Source: Odontocerum albicorne (Eukaryota; Arthropoda; Insecta; Trichoptera; Odontoceridae). From it: a DNA stretch of 64,000 nucleotides. Each line of letters begins with the position of its first letter. Within the stretch, counting starts at the first letter, position 1. Position numbers and translations under genes: made by a program. The notes beneath the pieces were generated by a model that was not told the origin of the DNA, made no database searches, and saw nothing but the letters and a program-made list of their open reading frames with translations. The stretch spans positions 15,891,220-15,955,219 of the forward strand of contig OX463859.1 of assembly GCA_949825065.1 (NCBI GenBank), written 5' to 3'. Shown here piece after piece: positions 55,015 through 64,000 of the stretch.

Positions 55015-56301
55015 TTAGGTCCTTACATATGAAATTGGCGTTTTGTTTGGGAGGAACATAAAGTTGATTTTTTTTTAATATAATATATTTATTTAATCAA
55101 AGTATGTACCATTGCTATCTATGCACTTTTGCCATCTCATAGGTAGTTCATCGATCCCTTTACTAAAAAAACCATTCGGACGGGAATCAATAAAATCTTT
55201 GAAGTCGGTTTGGACTGCCCCATCGGAGTTGAATTTTTTCCCTTGCAAGAAGTTATCCAAATTTCGAAAAAAATAGTAATCTGTTGGGGCAAGGTACGGA
55301 GAGTACGGTGGATGTCTTAGACATTCCAATTGAAGCTCTTCTAATTTGGTAGCCGTCTGTTGTGCAGTGTGTGGTCTAGCGTTATCATGAAGCAGCAGTG
55401 GCCTAGAGCGATTAACCAGCCTCGGTTGTTTAGCAGCTAGCTTTTCCATCATGGTTTGCAGTTACTGACAATAGACATCTGCCGTAATCGTCTGGCCAGA
55501 TTTAAGAAAGCTGTAGTGAACGACACCAGCACTAGTCCACCAAACGCTCACAAGTAACTTTTTTGGAGTCAATTTTCGCTTGGGGCATGGTTTGGCTGGT
55601 TCGGCAGGGTTCAGCCATTGCGATGAGCGCTTCCGATTATCATACAGGATCCACTTTTCATCACAGGTAATGATTCGATTCAAAATCCCTTCATTATTGT
55701 TCCGGTTGAGTAATGCAACGCAGCAGTCAACGCGCGTTTGTTGATTTGCTTCACTCAATTCGTGAGGTACCCACCTTTCAAGCTTTTTCACCTTCCCAAT
55801 TTGCTTCAAGTGGATTAAAACAGTTTTATCACTAACACCGCAGCCTGCAGCTAACTCGGACGTGGTTTGCGATGGATCCGCTTCCACAATAGCCTTCAAT
55901 TCTTCATTATCAACTTTGGTCTCCGGCCGTCCACGGGGCTTTTTCTGCAGGTAGAAATTTCCAGAACGAAAACGTTGGAACCAAAAACGCACTGTGTTTT
56001 CTTTTGCGGCACCGTCGCCATACACATCATTAATCCTTCGAGCCGTTTCTGCAGCACTGGTGCCACGGTGGAACTCGTACTCGTAAATAACGCGATATTT
56101 CAAGTTTTCCATTTTGTAAACTGAGTGACGCAAAAAAAAAAAACAATTGAGGAAAAAACAAATGAATTATAATTTTCGAAACACAAATACTTGAGTAAAT
56201 AGCTGTATAGATTTTAATTTGGAATTCCTAACCAAAGAGAAGATATTTGAGATCAAAGTTGCCAGTACGGCAAAACGCCAATTTCATATGTAAGGACCTA
56301 A
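55015..56301 (-). mobile_element. Mariner element B, 1287 bp, TA target duplication
   Basis: Ends are TTAGGTCCTTACATATGAAA at 55015 and its reverse complement ending at 56301, continuing inward with ttggcgttttg, so the inverted repeats are about 30 bp and nearly perfect. TA flanks both sides (55013-55014 and 56302-56303). Terminal sequence is unlike mariner A, so it is a different subfamily. Confidence 0.96.
55093..56112 (-). pseudogene. Mariner transposase B (DD34D), one internal stop
   Basis: One frame of 340 codons from ATG at 56112 (a second in-frame ATG lies 7 codons upstream at 56133) to the stop at 55093, interrupted only by TAA at 55462-55464 (codon 217), one base away from a glutamine codon. 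Parts in order: helix-turn-helix DNA-binding region (residues about 1-110), GRP motif at 61-63, WVPHEL at 114-119, then the catalytic triad D151 (CDEKW), D243 (LHDNARPH) and D278 (LAPTDYYFF), with 34 residues between the last two. YSPYLAP carries Y where the family has D (residue 273). Everything else looks intact, so the copy is recent. The protein would act in the nucleus on its own inverted repeats. Confidence 0.97.
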
Positions 56302-56303
56302 TA

Positions 56304-58388
56304 TTTTGTTTATATTTTATATGGTGTATAAATGATGATAATAGTATATATTTTTCTATTGCAGGTAATCATCAAGTTTTCTGTTTTGGCCCTCTTTTCC
56401 TTAAAGGTGTGTTTTTTAATCTATTTTAAAAATCAACTTAAACATATAATTTCGGCATATATGATATATGGCGTGACATAATATGTCCCCTCATTTGGTC
56501 TTCCTATAATTTTTTAAATTTATTATGTTTTAACACTTCAATGCAATTACATCTGGTGGATTAATTACTTAAAAGCCATTTTTTCATCAGCTAACTTTTC
56601 CTGGTTATTATTCTTGATAATCAACTGTAACTAAATGTAACATTTCAGACAAAAATAAATACTAAAACTTAAAATAGAGCAATCAACGTCGTTAAACAGT
56701 TAAAACATAAAATAGAGTCAAATGAATGTACCACAACACCTTCAATATATCTTTATTTATTTAACACTTTAATTTAAGGACATGTAATGATTTTTTTCGT
56801 TAAGGCTATTTCTACAGATCAACAAGATTTTGTTAAATATTTGTTATCGATTTATTAAACTAAGTAAATCAAATTTATGTTTTTATTATTGTTATATAAA
56901 ATGATTTGATTTAAAATTTTGCATGATTTTAAGAATACTTTGATGGGTTGTCATTGTACTTATTTTTTTTTTAAGAAATTAGTCGGTTTTATTTAAAGGA
57001 CTCTTAGTTAAAAATTCATAATCCGAGCGAAGCACAATTTTTTTATTTAAAAATTTTGTGATTTATATTCAGAGTAGAATCTCATATGCTTCGAACTTTA
57101 AAAGAGGTCACGTGGTTCATATTAAAAAGAAACTATGACAATATTGTACGAAGTACGGACGATAATTAACCCACCTGGTTATACTGTGTAAATCGAAATT
57201 ATAATAAAATAACAAGACTCGGATTATCCCATGATTTTTTAAACCATTTGAAGGGAGCTGGAGAGTAATCTTATACAAAAGTAGAAATATAAAAGTAACG
57301 AATTTGATGTGGGGAGATGAAATTTTCTCAGACAAGGCACAAAACAAATTTATTTTGTCTGATGTTTTTGATCTTTGACTTTATGGTTCATTATTGTAAT
57401 TCAATGCACAAAAGGATGGAAAAGAGAGGAGGAAGAACCTCGAAGACAGAGGGGTCGAAATAATGAGACACCATGAGCGAGAAGACGGAGTATTGATTTT
57501 AGATTGCAAACATTCCTAGCCCATTTAAAACGGAACTTAATGGTTCGAAGTGATATACAAGCAAATTTATTTTTGCAAAAAAGGCGGATTGAGAAAAATA
57601 AGGTGTTCACGGTATTACTTACACCATTTTTTTTTGGAAAACTAAAATTAAACGCTTTCCATACTAGTTCTTTATCCTATTTTATTTAACTTGTACTCGT
57701 ACAGCTGTTCGTCATATATAACCCCAGTATCTTCAAAGCAGAATGGGATTTAAAAGCTTAGTTTAATGTGTCCCAAGTCTGTGCTACACTCGTATTGTAT
57801 CTTCTAAGTATTATTTATCTTGATTTAATTGGTAGGGATACAAAATGAATCAATGAATACCCCATTACCAGTGATGAGTATAAAAGAAGGCGTAGTTCGT
57901 AGTGGGTGATAAGGGTACGTGTTAGTGCCACCGAAAATTTCTATATCATGTTTCATATGGGGCAAGTAGCTTTAGTATTTGCCGCTTTTCTACATCTATT
58001 TTCTCCAATGGGTTCCTACTAACAAGCATTATTTTCACGTCATAAGCATAATTTTGAATCGATCTACTGCTGTTTGCTCCCAGTTGTACTAATCATTTAT
58101 GTTTTTGGTTTGTCATGCAGTTCTTCACTATATATCTTGTCTGACAAACCGTGCTTTATTTTGCCCTCCGTCAGCTTGACCAAAATGATTTTTTTGGGAG
58201 ACTGGAATAAAACAAAAATAAAGAATCACACTCGTCAAATATAATTTATTATAAACTTACACTAAAACTATTGATTATTATTGGGTACTTGCAAATCTGT
58301 TTTTATTTATCTTCAACATCATCACGTTATGTTATGTTCTCTCTACTTACCCCAATAGGGATTGCGGTAGGTAAAAATAACATAACTC
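56304..58388. other. Unassigned AT-rich stretch
   Basis: No supported gene. A worn SINE-B tail may lie near 56545-56575 (aatgcaattacatctggtgg) and another, plus strand, near 57165-57200 (taacccacctggttatactg). Positions 57400-57520 are more balanced but gave no recognisable product. Confidence 0.45.
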
Positions 58389-58600
58389 TACTGCATCGTT
58401 TCTCAACTTGTGGGTCTTTATCCCAAGGGGGTCGTGGTTAAATATCAGATAGGTTGCGAAAAAAAATATAGCATATTTATTTTAAAGAGTTACATTCAAA
58501 ATTCAAGTCATTGTTATACAATGAATACGTTTTTGCAGGGAGCTCGCGGTCTTATTTTTTAGAGGTCGCGAGGCTTTAGAAGTTGAGAAACAATGCTCTG
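58389..58600. mobile_element. hAT-like MITE, about 212 bp
   Basis: The left end reads tactgcatcgtttctcaact then tgtgggtc. The right end, reverse complemented, reads cagagcattgtttctcaact then tc. The form CA-x-x-G-x-x-x-x-G-T-T-T-C-T-C-A-A is usual for hAT termini. Inside, gggtcgtggtt and gaggtcgcgaggc are remnants of the common GGTCGC pairs. No transposase. The 8-bp flanks (cataactc and ttgcattc) do not match, so the target duplication has decayed or the ends are slightly off. Confidence 0.6.
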
Positions 58601-60026
58601 TTGCATTCTATCCAAGTACACATTTTTCGCTTTTGCTATTTCCAAACAACTCATCATGCAATCTCTAATTGCTAAAGATGAACGATGACAAACTGCAAAT
58701 TAATTGGTTTGGTGAATATTTCTAACGTAAAAGTTTTTGGGTATGGAAAAGTCCTTCAATATTCGCTCAATCTTAGGATTCAACTGGACACTGATTATTC
58801 CATTTTATCTTTAAAATTTTCTTTCTAATTTGTCCTAAAATTTCATTTTATTTTTGTTCTTGAAAGACATTTATTTTTTCCTACTCAAGTTGAGTGTTGT
58901 GGAATGAATTTTTATTGTGTTTGATACTTTTCTTTCTTTCCGCTTTGTATTTTACATTGATATTTTCAAACATTACATATGTTTGAAAGATATATGAATT
59001 CTAAATTGTTTGTTTTTTTAGATGATATTGATAAATTATCTTTGGTTTTATAATTGTTACTATGATATGTAAAGGGCAGTGTATTTTATTTTTTCAATAA
59101 ATTGATAAATAATACAGTCAAATCAACTAAAGTCTTTTTTTAACTATAGAAAATTCGCCTGAACCACTCTTAACAAAGGAGAACTCTCTTATGATAAAGA
59201 GCCCCATTGAAGTTTTTTTACAAATTCTTGAGCATTGAAAATCGAGTTTACCCTTCCAACTTCGGCCATAACGCTTCGGGGATAATAATTTATGTGTGAC
59301 TCAATGGGCTATTACATAAATTAGAACCCATTCCTACAGGCTCTTTGTCTGTGACACATGAAAACCCTGGCTGCAGATGCATAGGACCATTGTGTAGACT
59401 GTAAGTGCTGGAGAAAATAGCTCACAATAGATAAACTCTAGCTGTTGTTAACGACTGTTTTGGAAGTAAAACTGCATATTAATGAACAAGCTCGAGGTTC
59501 TTTGGAACATACAGTAATTCCTATTTTTACACTGGTAATTGGTTCTGCGAAAACACGGAGTTAATTAATTAATTAATTCATCTGGTAACCTTTTTACATG
59601 TCTGAATCGGTGATTCGAATAAATCAAAAGCGTGTTCGGGAGACAACATTATATTTTATTCCATAAATTGAACTTTTTAGTATAGAATCACTGGGGCGCA
59701 AAGCATTCGCACACGTCTAACCAGTGTGAGTATTGTTACCAGATTAGTAACTTTTTCTTTGGATGCCATTGGATGAAAGTCACGCGATATACCAACGCGA
59801 AAATGAAGGTCGTCTAAATAAATAATGTTGTAAGCTTTTGAGAAACTCGTTCTACTAGAATACAAAAAATATTTTGTATATATTTGTATTCCTCAACATT
59901 TCCGAATTGCCAATACGGACGTGTTAAATAGCGTGAAAAGGATACTTCATTTTTTTCGATCTCAATAATCAAGCCTTTGGTTAAAGAATCAATGGAATAA
60001 GCATGCAGCTCACAGTTTGCCATCGT
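58601..60026. other. Unassigned; balanced-composition island at 59150-59450
   Basis: The block 59150-59450 (ctgaaccactcttaacaaag ... aacttcggccataacgcttc ... ccctggctgcagatgcatag) has no match in the window and no frame. A (TTAA)n run lies at 59559-59578. No gene recognised. Confidence 0.4.
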
Positions 60027-60195
60027 ATAACCTCCGTGGCCTAATTGGTAAGACGCCTAACTCCTAACTCGGGGGTGTACAATTGGTACTCAATTGTTGT
60101 GCCCAATTTGTATTTTATGGGTACCCATTTTTTAAGGGCCATCGTCTAGTTTTAGCTTAAGGCTTCGTTAACTAGCAGTTTTCTGCCACACCATT
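60027..60195 (+). mobile_element. SINE-B copy, near full length
   Basis: Head ataacctccgtggcctaatt then ggtaagacgcctaactccta, actcgggggtgtacaattgg, body gggtacccattttttaaggg then catcgtctagttttagctta and aggcttcgttaactagcag, tail ttttctgccacacc. A box intact, B box worn. Confidence 0.78.
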
Positions 60196-60407
60196 CGCTC
60201 ACAAATAAATTTAGATCCCCCTCTCTATTTTACCCTATTGTACAGATAAACAAAACCATCTTTGCGGATTCAGTTTTCTACAAGCAGTAAAAGTGACCAA
60301 GCCAGCGCAGTTTACCAATTTTTATAACTTTTGATACGCTACCTTTGCTATATTTGGTGCCGAGATCTTTGTTATATCTTTGTATCCACGCATCATTAGT
60401 ACAAAGT

Positions 60408-60720
60408 GCATGGCCGCGCGGTAACGCACTGGGCTTCCGTGCGGAAGGTCACCGGTTCGAATCCCACGCTATGCTACTTCCCTCGTATAACATAGGTATT
60501 TTTTCCGCCTAGTACTCGGGGATATAAGAATTCCCATGACTTTGGTCACATCTATTCTTTTACAAAAATAGGAAAAAAATCTTTCGGTGTGATCCTATTG
60601 TCTAGGGCACTTACTTAAAAAAAAAACTTCACGACTTAACTTCGTTTTCCAACTGAATTGACGTTGGAAAGGCAAAGTGATCCTTGACTACGAGACCCAG
60701 CAATGAAGACGATGTATCAC
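60408..60720 (+). mobile_element. SINE-A copy, near full length, best tRNA-like head
   Basis: The head runs gcatggccgcgcggtaacgc, actgggcttccgtgcggaag, gtcaccggttcgaatcccac, gctatgc. Its ends can pair like a 7-bp acceptor stem (gcatggc with gctatgc, one G-U), and the B box is GGTTCGAATCC. The T-stem does not pair, and the head is about 67 nt, so it is tRNA-derived rather than a working tRNA. The body includes cccatgactttggtcacatc and ends cgactacgagacccagcaat. Matches 12116-12470 and 42478-42718 on the minus strand. Confidence 0.82.
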
Positions 60721-61506
60721 GTACTCCTTTAATTAAGGTTTCAGTTGATATAACAAAGATAGATAGACCAAATAAAACATGTTCAGGAACCGTTGTTTAA
60801 GGTTCTCGGTATTTCAAAGAATTTTAAAATGCAGTAACGCTTTGAATAAACAAAAGTGAAGCCTGTATAATAAAGTAGAGTGATTATCGCAGAAATAATA
60901 CTTCGCTAACTTTGCCATACAATAGTTAAATGTAGCTGAGAAAATCTTTGATCATTCAAGATAAATAAATCTTTTATATTTCAAAACATTTTCATCCAAA
61001 ATAACATTTGACCAAACCAATAGGATGTGTTAAGCTCTTGGGTAATAGCAGTAGACAGGGTATAATTAAGCTGTTGTCCTCGAGGTAGACAATCCTCAAT
61101 AGGAATTGATATAACAATAGACCTGTGTTTGTTGCACTCTCTTGGATCCAGTGGCTGGGTATCAGGTCAACATTAGCACTGTTTGTTCGAGTCAAGAGTA
61201 GCTGAACATTGATTCGGGAACAAACAGACAAGGCATACTTTGGAGTTCTCTTCATGAATTAATTAGTGTATCTCATCAAAGCGAAATTTGACTTTTGTTT
61301 ATATATTGCGATTAAGGGAAGTAATAAATGCTGAGAATTATTTACATAGATAATATGATTAAAAATATGAACAGTGAAAATGTTTCAAAATAAATGTATG
61401 TTTAATCAAATGTTATTTATCGGTAGATAATTCTAAATTAAACTACAATTCATCAATTTAAAAAGATAAAGCAAACCGTTGAATTCTATTCCACTATTTT
61501 TTTGGG
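60721..61506. other. Unassigned AT-rich spacer
   Basis: No gene recognised. The minus-strand 87-codon frame at 60992-61255 has no recognisable motif. Confidence 0.5.
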
Positions 61507-61722
61507 AATTACCCGGTTTCATTCTATCAAGATGAGGAGGATCTTCTTGGTAAAATAAAACCGATAAATGTGTAAGAAATTACCCGGTTTCATTCTATCA
61601 AGATGAGGAGGATCTTCTTGGTAAAATAAAACCGATAAATGTGTAAGAAATTACCCGGTTTCATTCTATCAAGATGAGGAGGATCTTCTTGGTAAAATAA
61701 AACCGATAAATGTGTAAGAAAA
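61507..61722. repeat. Perfect tandem triplication, 71-bp unit
   Basis: Units start aattacccggtttcattcta at 61507, 61578 and 61649 and are identical over the full 71 bp. Each unit can fold on itself: ccggtttcattctatcaaga pairs imperfectly with tcttggtaaaataaaaccg. The identity of all three copies points to a very recent expansion. Confidence 0.97.
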
Positions 61723-61769
61723 ATGTATAACAGAATTAAACAGTTTTTCTTTTTAAAATCGTTTTGTAC

Positions 61770-61915
61770 TCGTATTATAGTTTTGATGTGATTTGACTAA
61801 TTGCCATGTGGCAATCTCCAACCAAAAAATAAGTTAATGAGGCCTTGTGTGAAAATCAGACTGGAATCTGTTTTTAAAGGAATTGAGTTCCAGCGGGAAT
61901 CAACGGAATGATGTG
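61770..61915 (-). mobile_element. SINE-B copy
   Basis: Tail tgtactcgtattatagtttt, body taattgccatgtggcaatct then ccaaccaaaaaataagttaa, gaggccttgtgtgaaaatca and gactggaatctgtttttaaa, then the start of the head tccagcgggaatcaacggaa. The A-box side is replaced by the LINE tail at 61917, so the LINE probably landed in this SINE or truncated it. Confidence 0.75.
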
Positions 61916-61916
61916 G

Positions 61917-62370
61917 ATATTTATTTATTTATTTTCTCAATACATCCTTAAGTACATTGAAGAATAAAATTAATTTTTAACATTTCATTTTTTTATATAC
62001 ATGCATTTTTATACACATACATAAACACATATATTCAAAGTCACTTAAATACGTTGTTGAGTGCTTTTTTAATGCCCCCAATATTAAAATATTTTTTTTT
62101 TGCTTTTGGTAATGTCATATGAAATATGTCGATATCCGAACCAGTCCCGTTCGAAAGAGTTAAGGCCCTTCCACCAGGCATATCAGTTGGAAGATCCGCT
62201 CTTGCGTATGTGATTGAGAACAGTTCTTGCTGGCGCAGTCTAATGTAATTGTTAGGAACATTTAACACTGATCTTTCTAGTAATGCTGGACAACTCACAG
62301 CTTCTCGAACGAGTCTGACAACGTATGCCAGGAGACGCAGATCTCTTCTTACACTAATGGAGTTATTATT
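61917..62370 (-). pseudogene. Jockey-like LINE ORF2 C-terminus with (AAAT)n tail
   Basis: Minus strand: starting near 62360 it reads ISVRRDLRLLAYVVRLVREA, then CPALLERSVLNVPNNYIRLR, QQELFSITYARADLPTDMPG, RALTLSNGTGSDIDIFHMT. No stop over about 100 codons to the C-terminal stop, so the fragment is clean. Same family and same segment as 28203-28690, and overlaps in the S-V-R-R-D segment with 12480-12760. The 3' UTR (61940-62040) and (TTTA)n left edge complete the tail. Confidence 0.85.
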
Positions 62371-62479
62371 TCAATATTTAGTGTTTGAAATCTTCACAAA
62401 TGTAGACCTTCTTTTATTAAATAAGAACTTTCATGTCTTTTCATCTGTCATAAATTTCAGACAAACATCACGTTATTTC

Positions 62480-62960
62480 TCCGTTGGAGTAGATAGTGTA
62501 TGAAAAAAGCAATAAACTCTCATATCATGACATAGATCCTTTGTCACTTCCACAACCTTTCATATTCTCTTTAAGTTTCTCTTACTCGTTACTTTTAATT
62601 CACTTAATTCAACCATACTGTTTCTTTCTTACTCTAGCACGACTATGCAGGCTTTGTAAATTTGTTTAGTCAGTGTTCGTCACCCATTCATTCGACATGT
62701 CCAAACGACATCAACGTGCTTTTTTACCTTACTTAACACATCAGTTTTAAGTTCACATTCATCCTTAATAATTACATAATTTATTTGAAGTCATACATCG
62801 CTACACGACAAATTCTTTTCAGGATACATATTTTATTTACACCACATATCTCATATCCATGTTTTATCCCCATAAATCAATGTTTACATTGATATGCTGA
62901 TGTGAAGCATGCTTTTGGCTAATACTGATGTACCGTGGTATGAGCATTTGTTTTATGTTT
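62480..62960 (-). pseudogene. RTE-type LINE C-terminal relic
   Basis: Minus-strand frames give DECELKTDVLSKVKKHVDVV then WTCRMNG, TLTKQIYKACIVVLE, and VTKDLCHDMRVYCFF. Family landmarks: E-C-G/E-L-K-x-D-V ... L-R-W-F-G-H-V-E-R-M-N ... L-T-K-x-I-Y-K-A-x-V ... V-C-x-D-R. The W-x-x-H-V block is split between two frames. Older than the TSD-flanked copies. Confidence 0.7.
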
Positions 62961-63944
62961 TTCCATCTTTTGTCAGGTCACATTTTTCAATATTTGTCCG
63001 GCCATTTCTTTTAGACAACTTAATTGGCTGTAATTTGTTAAGTTCAAATTGGAATACAAAGTGTTAATAATGCCTTGACTTTGAAAAGTATACCTATACC
63101 TTTTATTGGTTAAATAAAACGATACATTAAACACTGCTTTTTATTTTTCGCTAAACAGTATTAACTCAAAAAAATAAGAAATCATTCTTGATTTAATCCT
63201 AAATAACGAAATTCGCCGTTAATGTCATGGAACAATATCGTCTTTCGCTTTGGCAATAATCTATTTGTTAAACTTAAAAAAGCTTTGAATATATCTTACT
63301 TAGGTTTTAACTGTCCCATTAAAAGTCCGTAATTGGCAAACTTTCTTTGTCTAAAGAATTTAAAATCCCAAAGAAGATATTTTTACTTTTATAAAGAGTG
63401 TGACGTCTAAAAAGAAAAACTTAGCTACTTGTAAGTGTGGCTAATTTAACCCTTTAGGACTCGAGCAAAATCATAACAACTGTTGTTTTTGAGGAATTCT
63501 GATTTTTGTATAAGGTTAATTTAAATTGTTTTATCTAAGTTAATATATAGTAAATTTTAATGAATTTTTGTTTATTATAATACTATAGTTTTTAAATTAA
63601 GTATGGTAATTCTACCAACATTCTTCTTTGCGGAGAGCTACATCACGCTCCTTACACATGTACCGAGTTTCACTTCACTTCTTGTGCATAGCACATACCT
63701 CTTAAGTTCTGCATGGTTTTGTTGTCAGTTGATGAAATACATATGAACATATTTTTAGACATGTTTTTGAGAACTTTTCTGGAATATCTTGCAATTTTCT
63801 TACTCTATTGGAACCGAAGGCTGTTGTTGATCTTCAGATTCAGATGTTCAAATCTACAAGATCTGATACTTTACTGCATATTGATGACGTGACGTCAGAA
63901 TTCATGCATATTTTCTTTGTTTATAGTTAAGGCATTAACGTTGT
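62961..63944. other. Unassigned AT-rich stretch
   Basis: No gene recognised. At 63444-63465 the sequence ttaaccctttaggactcgag resembles a piggyBac-like 5' end after TTAA, but no matching right end is visible before the window edge. Confidence 0.45.
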
Positions 63945-64000
63945 GGAGGTTTAAAGACATTGTAATTTATTTTTATCAAACACTGTTTATTCCACTTTTT
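63945..64000. mobile_element. Arm of the fold-back family, cut by window end
   Basis: ggtttaaagacattgtaatt then tatttttatcaaacactgtt and tattccacttttt matches the left outer arm at about 27465-27520 over some 55 bp. The rest of the element lies beyond the window. Confidence 0.85.

Noticed and set aside
55867..56124. 85-codon plus-strand open frame
   Set aside because: Antisense to the mariner B transposase.
60408..60475. Possible tRNA gene with acceptor-like pairing and a perfect B box
   Set aside because: The T-stem does not pair, the head is short, and the sequence continues into a SINE body shared with two other loci.
63444..63465. Second piggyBac-like left end (TTAACCCTTTAG)
   Set aside because: No partner end inside the window; a short match could be chance.

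Overview
This window looks like non-coding eukaryotic DNA from an arthropod, most likely an insect and plausibly a moth or butterfly. It is strongly AT-rich. It has no long open frames except transposon proteins, and no operon-like packing, ribosome binding sites or CRISPR. The tRNA-derived SINEs, the RTE- and Jockey-like LINE tails and the two mariner elements are typical of insect genomes. The lineage is inferred from the repeat types only. I found no convincing host protein-coding gene, rRNA or functional tRNA. The window is probably intergenic or inside a very large intron.

Layout. 0-5.4 kb: a 41-bp satellite edge, one SINE, one RTE relic and a 27-bp minisatellite. 5.6-12.5 kb: LINE tails, a TTAA-flanked piggyBac-like element, several SINEs and a 105-bp duplication. 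12.5-24 kb: decayed LINE ends, a 5'-truncated RTE insertion with a perfect 17-bp target duplication, and a small inverted-repeat element. 24-28 kb: mariner copy A (about 1.34 kb, one stop codon), a solo mariner end, a 31-bp-arm palindrome and a fold-back element. 28-43 kb: LINE fragments, a second RTE insertion with target duplication, a deleted pogo/Tigger-like element and a reverse transcriptase relic with YADD. 44-49 kb: a hairpin and three tandem arrays, one built from a SINE tail. 50-56.3 kb: a long RTE relic split by a 62-bp perfect palindrome, a third RTE insertion with target duplication, a MITE-like element and mariner copy B (about 1.29 kb, one stop codon). 58-64 kb: a hAT-like MITE, SINEs, a perfect 71-bp triplication, LINE relics, and another arm of the fold-back family cut by the window end.

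How it fits together. The readable proteins are transposition proteins. Two DD34D mariner transposases are full length except for a single in-frame stop each. LINE copies survive almost only as 3' ends, as expected from 5'-truncated target-primed reverse transcription. Three tRNA-derived SINE families recur and would depend on LINE proteins. Between the repeats lie islands of more balanced composition, single-copy within the window, that are the best places to look for host regulatory DNA. No clearly new multi-gene system is visible. The most unusual items are the fold-back family with a hammerhead-like core, the hairpin near 44.55 kb, the SINE-to-satellite array and the palindrome inside an RTE relic.
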